DNA of 64,000 nt from contig NZ_BDCD01000039.1 of NCBI RefSeq assembly GCF_001613325.1, forward strand, positions 1 through 64,000. Reading direction: 5' to 3'. This stretch comes from Nocardia yamanashiensis NBRC 100130 (GTDB taxonomy: Bacteria > Actinomycetota > Actinomycetes > Mycobacteriales > Mycobacteriaceae). Shown here piece by piece: positions 21,611 to 30,471 of the stretch. The notes beneath the pieces are model-generated. The model did not search any database. It was not told the origin of the DNA and worked only from the letters and a program-made list of their open reading frames with translations. How positions within the stretch are numbered: position 1 is the stretch's first letter; each line of letters opens with the position of its first letter. The position numbers and the translations under genes were made by a program.

Positions 21611-24283
21611 TCACCGACCCGGACGCCCGCCCCCGGCCAGCGCCGACAGTCCCTCGCGCAGGCGCAGCACCCGCACATACCGATATCGCTTCCCGAGCCG
21701 CCGGAACCCGGCCGCGAGCGCCAGCCCCGCCCCGACACCCACAGCGCCACAGACGATCACCGCCGCCACCGTCGGCTCGGTCCCCAGCAGCACCCAAGCC
21801 GCCCCCACCGCCGCGATCCCGAGCAGCCCCGCGCTCACCGCCAGCCCAACCGTCGATGCGAAGCGAGCCCGCCCGTGCCGCAGTGCGCGCGAATTGGATT
21901 CGGCATAAGCCCCCGCGAACAGCACGAGCAGCAACACCCCGAACGCCGTAGCCGTCGTTAGCGACTTCTGCTCGGTATGCACCCCGAACCGATAGGACGC
22001 GGTCTCGCTCCCATTCCGAGACAACGTCAGCTCCCCCGTCAAATCCCCCGCCACCACATACTGATTCACCGGCACAGGCACCGCGACCTCCCCGCCCCCA
22101 TCCGGCAAAGCCACCGCCTCACCCCCGACCGGCACCCCCAGCACATCCCACGACAACTTCACCGAATCCGCATCCACCCCCGAAACAGCGACCGGCACCC
22201 CCTGCGACAAATCCACATCCACCCGGCTCACCGCCCCCGGATCCACCCCGCCTACCCGAATCATCCCCGCAGGCGGCACATCTCGCACACCCCCGCCCAA
22301 CCCCAGCACCGCCACCGCCCCGACCACCACCGCACAGACCGCCCCCGCCAGCAACGGCACCCGAGCCGGCTTCAACCGCACCACCTGCTGCACCGGCACC
22401 AGATCCCCACGATCCACATCCACCAGCCGAGCCCCCTCATGCCGAATCGGCTGCCGCGGCCGCACCAGCACGAGCGAGCCCGCGGCCCAGCCCGACGCCG
22501 CGGAAGTCCTTCGAGGCACCGAACCGCTCGCAGCGGACGCCGCCGTCCCACCCGCAGCAGGTCCGCCATGCCGTCCCGCACCGCCCGGTTCGGACGGTCC
22601 GGCCCCACCCGAACCAACGGCGCCGGGATATCCACGCTCAGCCGGAATTCGCGGCCCAGCACCGCCATGCGACAACTCACCTGCCGCCCGCGGCCGCGCA
22701 CCCGACTGCCCCGCAACGGGTTTCCGCGGACCGTCCGGGGGCGTACCCGCGCGTCCCACGTGTCCGCCCCCAACCGAATCCGTCCCACGCCGCCCGGAAA
22801 TCTGTCCCGGACCGGCATCCGGTCCGGGCGTGGGCCACCCTGGGCCCGGGGTAGCCGGACGCATCACGGTTTCCGCATTGCGCCAACCTGATTCGCCGCG
22901 CTGATCGGGTCCGTCCGGCCCGGTACCGGGCGACGTACCGGTGGGCCGATTCGCCCAGCCGGGCGTGGCCGGGCTGATTTCGGTCTCGGCATTGCTCCAG
23001 GCGGATTCGTCTTCCGAGGGCGCGCCGGGCCGGGAGCCCGGAGCTCGGACGGTCGGTTCATTCACGGCCGGGTCCGTGGAGCGATGAGGTTGCGGCGTCC
23101 GATTCGGGCCGGTCGGTCGTGGAGTGGGGCCGCCCGGCATCGAATCGCTCGGTCGCCGCACCCGATACGCGCCGGACGGCGGTGTCGGGGCGCCCGTGAA
23201 ACCGCCGGGGCGGGGTTGGGGGGTAAGGGAATCTCGGGTCGAGCCGCCGGTGGTGGCACGCGGGTCGTGCCGGGGTGACGGGGTGGTGCCCGGCGGCGGG
23301 GTGTGTGGGGTCCAGGCGCCGGCCGGGCTGGGGGTGAGGGGGCGGGAGCCGCCGGTGGCGGCGGCGACGATGGTGTCCGCGCCGACCACGGGGATGCCGA
23401 CGGGGGTGAGCCAGCCGGTGCCCCAGCAGAAGGCGGCGGGTTCGGCGAGGGCGACGCCGAAGGATTCGGCGGTTTCGAAGCGGGCGGCGGGGTCGGGGGC
23501 GAGGCCGCGCATCACCACTTCGGCGATGGGTTCGGGGACGAAGGGGGCCACTTCGGTGAGGGGTACGGGGTCGCCGTAGGCGTGGGCGAAGAGCATGGCG
23601 AGGGCGTCCTCGCCGGGCGGGAAGGGGAGGGTGCCGGACAGGAGCTGATAGAGCATGGTGGCCAGGGCGTAGACGTCGGTGGCGGGCGAGAGCTGCTGGC
23701 CGCGAACCTGTTCGGGGGCGATGTAGGAGGGGGTGCCGATGATCTCGCCGGCCCGGGTGACCAGGGTGTCCTCACCGCCGACGATCTTGGCGATACCGAA
23801 ATCGGTGAGTTTGAGGGTGCCATTGGCCGCGAACATGAGGTTCGACGGCTTCACATCGCGATGCAGGATGCCGTTGCGGTGCGCCGCGTCCAGCCCGGCC
23901 GCACACGACAGCGCCACCGCGACCGCCGCCGTCGCCTCGAATCCGGCTGCGATGAAACGGTTCTCGACCGTCCCGCCCGGCAGATACTCCAGCACCAGCA
24001 GGCACAGATCCTCGTGCTCGATGTAGTCGTACACCGGCACCACATGCGGATGATCCAGCCCCGCCATCACCCGTGCCTCGGCCACGAACCGCCGCCGCAC
24101 CAGGGCATCGTCGGCGAAGTGCTCCGGTATCCGTTTGATGGCCACGCGCCGGTTCAGCCCGCGGTGCACGCCCGCCAGCACCACCCCGCACCCGCCCCGC
24201 CCGACCTGCCCGCCGACCTCGTACCCGGGTAGCGCCGCACGCACGCGCGCGATATCGCTCCCCGCCGCATCCCCCGCACTCAT
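21611..24283 (-). CDS. transmembrane serine/threonine protein kinase with ectodomain
   Basis: 890 residues; ATG 24283 overlaps the previous gene by four bases (ATGA). PknB-type kinase at ~20-280: glycine loop GQVGRGGCGVV, K50 in RRVAIKRI, catalytic HRDVKPSN (141-148), DFG 161-163, activation segment GTPSYIAPEQ. A disordered Pro/Gly/Thr linker of ~350 residues (285-640) holds acidic-x-Thr motifs (NEPTVR T411, AETEI T434, AETVM T472). TM1 is at ~643-663, then a ~110-residue Ig-like ectodomain (VRDVPPAGMIRVGGVDPGAV... SYRFGVHTEQ), then three more TM segments to ~860 and a basic cytoplasmic tail. Most mycobacterial kinases have one TM and a sensor; this four-TM end is unusual. It probably phosphorylates the neighbouring membrane tail and FHA partners. 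Confidence 0.9.
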   Translation of the reverse strand: MSAGDAAGSDIARVRAALPGYEVGGQVGRGGCGVVLAGVHRGLNRRVAIKRIPEHFADDALVRRRFVAEARVMAGLDHPHVVPVYDYIEHEDLCLLVLEYLPGGTVENRFIAAGFEATAAVAVALSCAAGLDAAHRNGILHRDVKPSNLMFAANGTLKLTDFGIAKIVGGEDTLVTRAGEIIGTPSYIAPEQVRGQQLSPATDVYALATMLYQLLSGTLPFPPGEDALAMLFAHAYGDPVPLTEVAPFVPEPIAEVVMRGLAPDPAARFETAESFGVALAEPAAFCWGTGWLTPVGIPVVGADTIVAAATGGSRPLTPSPAGAWTPHTPPPGTTPSPRHDPRATTGGSTRDSLTPQPRPGGFTGAPTPPSGAYRVRRPSDSMPGGPTPRPTGPNRTPQPHRSTDPAVNEPTVRAPGSRPGAPSEDESAWSNAETEISPATPGWANRPTGTSPGTGPDGPDQRGESGWRNAETVMRPATPGPGWPTPGPDAGPGQISGRRGTDSVGGGHVGRAGTPPDGPRKPVAGQSGARPRAAGELSHGGAGPRIPAERGYPGAVGSGGAGPSEPGGAGRHGGPAAGGTAASAASGSVPRRTSAASGWAAGSLVLVRPRQPIRHEGARLVDVDRGDLVPVQQVVRLKPARVPLLAGAVCAVVVGAVAVLGLGGGVRDVPPAGMIRVGGVDPGAVSRVDVDLSQGVPVAVSGVDADSVKLSWDVLGVPVGGEAVALPDGGGEVAVPVPVNQYVVAGDLTGELTLSRNGSETASYRFGVHTEQKSLTTATAFGVLLLVLFAGAYAESNSRALRHGRARFASTVGLAVSAGLLGIAAVGAAWVLLGTEPTVAAVIVCGAVGVGAGLALAAGFRRLGKRYRYVRVLRLREGLSALAGGGRPGR

Positions 24284-25530
24284 CCCCCGACTCCTCCCCG
24301 CCGTGGTCGCCGTGCCTCCGGATTGTCCCGGATCGTGGGCTCATCCGGATCCGTTTCGCTTCCGGGCGGACCCGGAACCCACCGCACGGTCGGTAGCGCA
24401 GGCGAGGACTTCGCGTCCCGCCCAATGGTGGTGTCCCCCACCCCCGGTCCGCCGGGCACACCTCGCACGACCGGACCGCGACCGCCGAGGGGTTCGTGGC
24501 GGATGGTGGGCTCGTCCAATCCGGCTGGGTCCTTGGGGAATACCGGGCCGGGGGTTTGATGGTGGACGGTCGGGGCGTCCGGGGAACCCGGAGGCGTGGC
24601 GGTGAATGCCGTGGTGGCGGGTTCGAGGTCCTGGGCGGTGGGTGGATGGGCCGGATCGGGGAAGGTGAGTGTTCCGCCGGGACGCATCGGGTGGGCGACG
24701 GTGTGGAAGGAGCCACTGTCGAGTTCCCTTGCGGCGGCCAGGTCTTCGGCATCCAAGCCGAGGTCGTCGGGCCTGCCCGGGGTGGGTGAGAGGTAACCGA
24801 TCAGGAAGAAGACGGTGGCGGTTATACCGGCCAGGGCGAGCCAGAGACCGGTGCCTGGCACCCACCAGCGGGCCACCGAGGCGGTGAAGCCGGTCATCAG
24901 ACCCAGGCCGATGCCGGGCGCCAGCAGGCGGACGCCGCGCTGCCACCGGTTGGCCGAAAGGCGATGGCGGGCAACGGACAAGGCCGCATCGGCGATGGCC
25001 AGACAGGTCAGGACAGCGAGGATGACGCCGAACAAACCGTAGACCGAGAAGAGCGAGCCGCGGACGTCGATGACGGTGTGCACGCTGGTCACCGCGTTGC
25101 CGTCGGAACCGATGAGGGTGAGGTCGGAGCCGATCAATCCGGTGGCCTGCCCGTCCAGTCCGGCGGGGTCGAGACGGTAGGTGAGCTTCTCGGTTTTGCC
25201 CGCGGCGACGGTCATTTCGACCGAGGTGGAATAGGAGAAGAAGTTCAAGCCGAGTACGTGACCGGTGAAGTCGATGCGCCGCACCGAGATCGGCTTGCCG
25301 GTGTCGTTCTTCACCTCCATCACGATCGGCGTCACCTTGCCCGGATCCAGGCGCACCGGATGCGCCGCGGTAGCGCCCGTCAATGCCCGGCCGTCGATGG
25401 TGGCGGTAGCGCTCACGCCACCGGCCGCCGCGGCCGGACCCGCCCCGAACCCGGCGGAAACGAAGGCGGTGAAAAGGAATGCGACGAAGGCGGCCGATCC
25501 GAGCAGCCGCAGGACCTTGGTGATATTCAT
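24280..25530 (-). CDS. membrane protein with Ig-like ectodomain and PT[I/V] cytoplasmic tail
   Basis: 416 residues. A signal/TM segment (~9-29) leads to an extracytoplasmic beta-rich domain (~38-157, RLDPGKVTPIVMEVKNDTGK, like bacterial NEW3/Ig folds). TM helices follow at ~160-182, 200-220 and 228-248, and the last ~165 residues are cytoplasmic, low-complexity and Pro/Thr-rich. The tail repeats a short motif: APTVHH (T321), EPTIRH (T342), DTTIGR (T367/368), LPTVRW (T381), EPTIRDN (T399). Such acidic-Thr-hydrophobic sites resemble actinobacterial Ser/Thr-kinase targets, and T399 is followed by Asp at +3, as in pTxxD FHA ligands. ATGA overlaps on both sides couple it to the kinase and the Cys-repeat gene. 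No named family recognised. Confidence 0.8.
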   Translation of the reverse strand: MNITKVLRLLGSAAFVAFLFTAFVSAGFGAGPAAAAGGVSATATIDGRALTGATAAHPVRLDPGKVTPIVMEVKNDTGKPISVRRIDFTGHVLGLNFFSYSTSVEMTVAAGKTEKLTYRLDPAGLDGQATGLIGSDLTLIGSDGNAVTSVHTVIDVRGSLFSVYGLFGVILAVLTCLAIADAALSVARHRLSANRWQRGVRLLAPGIGLGLMTGFTASVARWWVPGTGLWLALAGITATVFFLIGYLSPTPGRPDDLGLDAEDLAAARELDSGSFHTVAHPMRPGGTLTFPDPAHPPTAQDLEPATTAFTATPPGSPDAPTVHHQTPGPVFPKDPAGLDEPTIRHEPLGGRGPVVRGVPGGPGVGDTTIGRDAKSSPALPTVRWVPGPPGSETDPDEPTIRDNPEARRPRRGGVGG

Positions 25531-27116
25531 CGGGGGCTCCGTGCGGGCAGGTGGGAAACCAGGCGGTGGCCGTAGTACCAGCCGCCGATGAGCAGGAAGA
25601 AAAGCAGAATCGTGGCCGTGGCGGCGCCGCCACCGACCTGACTAACCAGGACGATATCCAGGTTGGCGGCCAGCTTCTTACCGCATTCGGCGGTCACCTG
25701 ATACTGGCCGATCTCGGTACCGCCGGTCTTCAGCGTCGCGCCGAACGTGCCGTCCGCACCCGCCTTGGTCTCACCGACCGCGGCATTGCCGATCGAAAGC
25801 TTCACCGCGGCACCGGAATCACAACCGCGACCGGTGGCGGCCACATCGGTGCCGGGCGTCACCGCGACGGGATTCAGCTCGAGCGCGCTGGTATTCGCGG
25901 CCGGCTGCGTACCGCCACCGCTCCCGCCCTGCGGCTGTGGGGTGCCCGGATTCGGCTGCGGCTGTTCTTGATTCCCGCCGCCGCCATTACCGGACCCGTC
26001 GCCACCGCTGCCGGATCCACCGCCACCGTTGCCGCCGCCATTACCGCCACCGCCGCCGGATCCGGTGCCGCCATTACCGCCGCCATTGCCACCTCCACCG
26101 CCCCCGGAATTCGGCGTCGTGATGTCGGGGCAGGTCCCGTTGGCGGGCTTGGCACTGCCATTCGGACAGTTCTCCGTCACCGGCGGGCACGTCGCGTTCG
26201 CGGCCACTACCGACCCATCCGGGCAATTCTTGGATGTCACTACGGGCGGACACGTCGCATTCGTGGCCACCACACTGCCGTCCGGACAGGTCTTGGAGGT
26301 CACCACCGGCGGACAAGTCGCGTTCGTGGCCACCACCGACCCGTCAGGGCACGTCTTCGACGTAACCACCGGCGGGCATGTCGCATGCGTAGCGACCACG
26401 CTCCCGTCCGGACATGTCTTCGTGGTCGGCGGGCACGCGGCGTTCGTCGACACGACCGATCCATCGGGGCAGGTCTTCGACGAAATGACCGGCGGGCATG
26501 TCGCACCGGCCGCGACGACGCTCCCGTCCGAGCAGGTCTTGGTGGTCGGCGGGCAGGACGCGCTTGCTTCCACGACGCTCCCGTCCCAGCAGGTCTTCGT
26601 GGTCGGCGGGCAGGACGCGGAGGCCGCGACAACGCTGCCGTCCCAACAGGTCTTGGTCTTCTCCACCTGCGGGCACGTCTGGTTCCCGTACACGACCGTC
26701 CCGTTCGAGCACAGCGTGCCATCGGGTTCGCCGTTGCCGCCCTTGCCGCCGGAATTGCCGGTGCCGTCACGGGTTCCGGTGCAGTCGGGTGAGCCGCTGC
26801 AATCCCCGCCGGAGCGGGTTCCGCCGCCGTCGGAGTTGTATCCGGTGGGCGCGGGGGTGGAATATCCTGTGCCGGGAGCGTTTTGGGCGGCGGTAGCCTG
26901 GGCCATGACGAACGGCGCGGCGGTGTCGGTCAGGGTGGTTGTGGCGGAATCGCCGGGATTCGCGGCGCCGATCCCGCAGACCAGGGCGACGACCCCCAGC
27001 GCGAACGCTATCGCCGCGATGCGGGTGAGGAGACTCGAACTCCGCACGCCGCGTGGGAATTTCGCACGCCTGGCAAACTTGCCGGCACGCCGACCATCAT
27101 GTGCACGTGTCATCAT
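25527..27116 (-). CDS. cysteine-repeat cell-surface protein with C-terminal anchor
   Basis: 529 residues; first gene of the four-gene operon. A long basic N-region and hydrophobic core (~30-52) form a signal sequence. A Gly/Ser-rich segment follows. Residues ~136-330 hold ten tandem units of 19-21 residues, C-x-[DN]-G-S-V-V-x5-C-P-P, each with two Cys twelve residues apart (20 Cys in all). A Gly/Asn linker (~336-385) leads to an Ig-like domain (~410-490, NPVAVTPGTDVAATGRGC... CGKKLAANL). A C-terminal TM helix (~498-514) and basic tail end the protein. The paired Cys suggest a stack of small disulfide loops outside the membrane, possibly redox-sensitive. I know of no named family. Confidence 0.78.
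   Translation of the reverse strand: MMTRAHDGRRAGKFARRAKFPRGVRSSSLLTRIAAIAFALGVVALVCGIGAANPGDSATTTLTDTAAPFVMAQATAAQNAPGTGYSTPAPTGYNSDGGGTRSGGDCSGSPDCTGTRDGTGNSGGKGGNGEPDGTLCSNGTVVYGNQTCPQVEKTKTCWDGSVVAASASCPPTTKTCWDGSVVEASASCPPTTKTCSDGSVVAAGATCPPVISSKTCPDGSVVSTNAACPPTTKTCPDGSVVATHATCPPVVTSKTCPDGSVVATNATCPPVVTSKTCPDGSVVATNATCPPVVTSKNCPDGSVVAANATCPPVTENCPNGSAKPANGTCPDITTPNSGGGGGGNGGGNGGTGSGGGGGNGGGNGGGGSGSGGDGSGNGGGGNQEQPQPNPGTPQPQGGSGGGTQPAANTSALELNPVAVTPGTDVAATGRGCDSGAAVKLSIGNAAVGETKAGADGTFGATLKTGGTEIGQYQVTAECGKKLAANLDIVLVSQVGGGAATATILLFFLLIGGWYYGHRLVSHLPARSPR
26127..26711 (-). repeat. in-frame tandem repeat array encoding ten Cys-pair units
   Basis: About 585 bases of degenerate 57-63-base tandem units inside the surface-protein gene. 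Units differ at third positions and in the variable loop (for example ATNATC, ASASC), and two adjacent units encode identical protein, as expected of protein-level repeats that expand and drift. It is not a CRISPR array: units are coding and contiguous without unique spacers. Confidence 0.85.
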
Positions 27117-27206
27117 CCGGCGGACCTCGCTCGTTCCGATGGTAAGTCCGGCACTCCCCCGTGTGCAGGCTTCTCACCCAGGCGTTACCTGAACGCTAAA
27201 TGCGGC

Positions 27207-27235
27207 CGACCGGCCGGTCGTGGGTAGCTCGCTAC
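27207..27235. promoter_or_regulatory. two adjacent palindromes in divergent promoter region
   Basis: A perfect 14-base palindrome CGACCGGCCGGTCG (27207-27220) is followed three bases later by GTAGC-TC-GCTAC (27224-27235). Both lie in the 232-base gap between the divergent surface-protein operon (start 27116) and the molybdopterin oxidoreductase gene (start 27349). They are candidate operators for either direction; no regulator gene is adjacent. Confidence 0.5.
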
Positions 27236-27348
27236 TCGAGTTCATCGCCGGTATATCGCGATTCACGGCGGCGGCGTTCATACCGGTCCGCACACCGGAC
27301 CGCGCCGAACCGTGGGGCGTCGCGCGACACGCCGGGCCGGGGAGCACA

Positions 27349-29658
27349 ATGGCGCATATGCACCGTGCCGCGCCGAAAGCCGATATCGACGAATCCGCGC
27401 TGACCGTGACCGCCCCGAAGACCGCGGCGGCCGGAGTCAAGGCGGTGACCGTGGCGCTCGAGCGCGCGGTCGAGGAGATGGGCGTGGTGCGCACCGCACG
27501 CACCCTGACCCGGGTGAATCAGCGGCACGGGTTCGACTGCCCGGGCTGCGCCTGGCCCGAACCGACCGGTATGCGACGCCCGGCGGAGTTCTGCGAGAAC
27601 GGCGCGAAGGCGGTGGCCGAGGAAGCCACGCTGCGCACCGTCACCCCCGAGTTCTTCGCCGCGCATTCGATCGAGGAGCTGGCCGGCAAATCCGGTTACT
27701 GGCTGGGGCAGCAGGGCCGCCTCACCCATCCGATGGTGCTGCGCCCCGGCGACACCCACTACTCCCCCATCGAATGGGACGACGCCTACCGTCTCATCGC
27801 CGAGGCCTTGAACGGCTTGGCATCGCCCGACGAAGCCGTCTTCTACACCTCCGGCCGCACCGCCAACGAGACCGCGTTCCTCTACCAGCTGCTGGTCCGC
27901 CGCTTCGGCACCAACAATCTGCCGGACTGTTCCAATATGTGCCACGAATCCTCGGGCGCGGCCTTGACCAGCTCCATCGGCATCGGCAAGGGCTCGGTGA
28001 CGATCGACGACTTCAAGCACGCCGACCTGATCATCGTGGCCGGCCAGAACCCGGGCACCAATCATCCGCGCATGCTGTCCGCCCTCGGCGAGGCGAAAGC
28101 CCACGGCGCCAAGGTGATCGCGGTGAACCCGCTGCCCGAGACCGGGCTGCTCGGTTTCAAGGACCCGCAGACCGTGAAGGGTTTCACCGGCGGCATCAGC
28201 ATCGCCGACGACTTCCTGCAGATCCGCCTCGGCGGCGATATGGCGCTGTTCCAGGGCCTGGGCAAACTGCTGTTCGAGGCCGAGGATCGCGCCCCGGGCA
28301 CCGTGGTGGACCGGGCGTTCGTGGACGCGCACACCGCCGGGTTCGCCGAATACGAGAAGCAGATGCGCGCCGTCGATCTGGGCGTGGTCGAGGAGGCCAC
28401 CGGCCTGACCCGCGCGGACCTGGACCGCACCGCGCGGCTGCTGACCGAATCCAAGGCCGTGATCATCTGCTGGGCCATGGGTTTGACCCAGCAGGTGCAC
28501 GGCGTGGCCACCATCGAGGAGGCCACCAATCTGCTGCTCGCGCGCGGCATGATCGGCAAGCCGGGCGCGGGCGTGTGCCCGGTGCGCGGGCATTCCAATG
28601 TGCAGGGCGATCGCACCATGGGCATCTGGGAGAAGATGCCGGAGACCTTCCTGTCGGCGCTGGACAAGGAGTTCGGTATCACCAGCCCGCGCGAGCACGG
28701 CTGGGACACCGTGGATTCCATTCGCGCCATGCGGGACGGGCGCGGCAAGGTGTTCTTCGGTATGGGCGGTAATTTCGTCTCCGCCACCCCGGACACCGAG
28801 GTGACCGAGGCCGCGCTGCGCAATTGCGAACTGACCGTGCAGGTTTCGACGAAACTGAATCGCAGCCACGTGGTGCACGGCCGCACCGCGCTCATTTTGC
28901 CGACCCTGGGCCGCACCGACGAGGATATGCAAGGCGGTGCGCGCCAGCAGGTTTCGGTGGAGGACTCGATGTCGATGGTGCATCTGTCCACCGGCCGCCT
29001 GACGCCGGTGAGCGATCAGCTGCGCAGCGAGGTCGCCATCGTGTGCGAGCTGGCGCAGGCCCTGTTCGGTCCCGGCGATCCGATCCCGTGGGCCGAGTTC
29101 CGCCGCGACTACGACAAGATCCGCGACGCCATCTCCCGGGTGGTGCCCGGCTGCGCCGACTACAACGCGAAAGTGCGGGGCCGCAACGGTTTCCAGCTTC
29201 CGCATCCGCCGCGGGACGCGCGCGAATTCCGGACCGCCACCGGCAAGGCCAATTTCGCGGTCAACGATCTGCACTGGCTGCCCGTGCCGGCGGGCCGCCT
29301 GATTCTGCAGACCCTGCGCAGCCACGACCAGTACAACACCACCATCTACGGTCTGGACGACCGTTACCGCGGCATCCACAACGGCCGCCGCGTGGTGCTC
29401 GTCCACCCGGAGGACATCGCCGAACTCGGTTTCGCCGAGGACGATCTGGTCGACGTCATCTCCGAATGGACCGACGGCACCGAACGCAAGGTGACCGGAT
29501 TCCGCCTGGTCGGCTATGCCACGCCGCGCGGCAATGCCGCCGCCTACTACCCGGAGACCAACCCGCTGGTTCCCCTCGACCATGTGGCGCGCCGCTCCAA
29601 CACGCCGGTCTCCAAGGCGGTCACCGTCCGTCTCGAACGCCACGTGCACACGTCATGA
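27349..29658 (+). CDS. FdhF/YdeP-type molybdopterin oxidoreductase
   Basis: 769 residues from ATG 27349 (GGGGAG just upstream; ATG 27358 is an alternative). It belongs to the formate-dehydrogenase-alpha-like/YdeP branch of the molybdopterin superfamily. The N-terminal iron-sulfur/family signature is GFDCPGCAWPEP near residue 65. Molybdopterin-guanine-dinucleotide segments include VFYTSGRTANETAFLYQLL, NNLPDCSNMCHESSG and IVAGQNPGTNHPRML. The C-terminal MGD-binding domain has PAGRLILQTLRSHDQYNTTI. No in-frame TGA is seen, so it is not the selenocysteine type. It overlaps fdhD by four bases, implying FdhD-dependent sulfuration. Physiological substrate is not proven; YdeP relatives are linked to acid resistance and formate. 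Confidence 0.9.
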   Translation: MAHMHRAAPKADIDESALTVTAPKTAAAGVKAVTVALERAVEEMGVVRTARTLTRVNQRHGFDCPGCAWPEPTGMRRPAEFCENGAKAVAEEATLRTVTPEFFAAHSIEELAGKSGYWLGQQGRLTHPMVLRPGDTHYSPIEWDDAYRLIAEALNGLASPDEAVFYTSGRTANETAFLYQLLVRRFGTNNLPDCSNMCHESSGAALTSSIGIGKGSVTIDDFKHADLIIVAGQNPGTNHPRMLSALGEAKAHGAKVIAVNPLPETGLLGFKDPQTVKGFTGGISIADDFLQIRLGGDMALFQGLGKLLFEAEDRAPGTVVDRAFVDAHTAGFAEYEKQMRAVDLGVVEEATGLTRADLDRTARLLTESKAVIICWAMGLTQQVHGVATIEEATNLLLARGMIGKPGAGVCPVRGHSNVQGDRTMGIWEKMPETFLSALDKEFGITSPREHGWDTVDSIRAMRDGRGKVFFGMGGNFVSATPDTEVTEAALRNCELTVQVSTKLNRSHVVHGRTALILPTLGRTDEDMQGGARQQVSVEDSMSMVHLSTGRLTPVSDQLRSEVAIVCELAQALFGPGDPIPWAEFRRDYDKIRDAISRVVPGCADYNAKVRGRNGFQLPHPPRDAREFRTATGKANFAVNDLHWLPVPAGRLILQTLRSHDQYNTTIYGLDDRYRGIHNGRRVVLVHPEDIAELGFAEDDLVDVISEWTDGTERKVTGFRLVGYATPRGNAAAYYPETNPLVPLDHVARRSNTPVSKAVTVRLERHVHTS

Positions 29659-30467
29659 GCCGCGTCACCGCCCGCCGCCGCACCCTGCGCATCGGCCCGA
29701 ACGGCGTCATCACCCGCCCCGATTCGCTGGCCGTGGAGGAGCCGCTCGAGATCCGCACCTCGGGCAGCTCCCTCACCGTCACCATGCGCACGCCCGGCGC
29801 GGATATCGACCTCATCCACGGATTCCTCTACGCCGAGGGCATCATCGATACGGTCGAGGACGTCGTCACCGCCCGCTACTGCGCGGGCACCGACGAGAAC
29901 GGCCAGAACACCTACAACGTGCTGGACGTGCAACTGCGCAAGCCGGTGGAGATCGCACCGCGCAACTTCCTCACCAACAGCGCGTGCGGACTCTGCGGCA
30001 AGACGGCCTTGGACGAGGTGCGCACCCGTATCCGCTATCCCCTACCCACCGAGGGACTGCGGGTTGATCTGGACGTACTCGCCAAACTCCCCACCGAACT
30101 CCGTTCCCGCCAACAGGTTTTCGACGCCACCGGCGGCCTGCACGCCGCAGCCCTCTTCACCGCCGACGGCACCGCGCTGGCGGTACGCGAGGACATCGGC
30201 CGCCACAACGCCGTGGACAAACTGATCGGCTGGGCCCTACGCGAAAACCGCCTCCCCGCCCACGACCTCCTCCTCATGGTCAGCGGCCGCGCCTCCTTCG
30301 AACTCGTCCAAAAAGCCGTCATGGCCGGCATCCCCCTACTCGGCGCAGTCTCCGCCCCAAGCTCCCTAGCCGTAGACCTCGCCGCCGACTCCGGCCTCAC
30401 CCTCATCGGCTTCCTCCGCGGCGAAACCATGAACATCTACACGGCCGAGCACCGCATCAACCTCTGA
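29655..30467 (+). CDS. fdhD: formate dehydrogenase accessory sulfurtransferase FdhD
   Basis: Moves sulfur from a cysteine desulfurase to the molybdenum cofactor of formate-dehydrogenase-type enzymes. 270 residues, normal length. ATG 29655 overlaps the oxidoreductase stop (ATGA). The conserved sulfur-relay pair is SACGLCGK near residue 115, and the C-terminal nucleotide-binding region shows REDIGRHNAVDKLIGWAL and LLLMVSGRASFELVQKA. It starts with the common MSRVTARRR basic leader of actinobacterial FdhD. Its end lies four bases from the convergent gene at 30472. Confidence 0.95.
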   Translation: MSRVTARRRTLRIGPNGVITRPDSLAVEEPLEIRTSGSSLTVTMRTPGADIDLIHGFLYAEGIIDTVEDVVTARYCAGTDENGQNTYNVLDVQLRKPVEIAPRNFLTNSACGLCGKTALDEVRTRIRYPLPTEGLRVDLDVLAKLPTELRSRQQVFDATGGLHAAALFTADGTALAVREDIGRHNAVDKLIGWALRENRLPAHDLLLMVSGRASFELVQKAVMAGIPLLGAVSAPSSLAVDLAADSGLTLIGFLRGETMNIYTAEHRINL

Positions 30468-30471
30468 ACGG

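Noticed and set aside
26127..26711. CRISPR-like array
   Set aside because: Repeats are coding, degenerate, contiguous and without unique spacers; they encode Cys-pair units.
27232..29649. 805-codon minus-strand frame opposite the molybdopterin oxidoreductase
   Set aside because: Antisense shadow; no recognisable domain, and the sense protein is complete.
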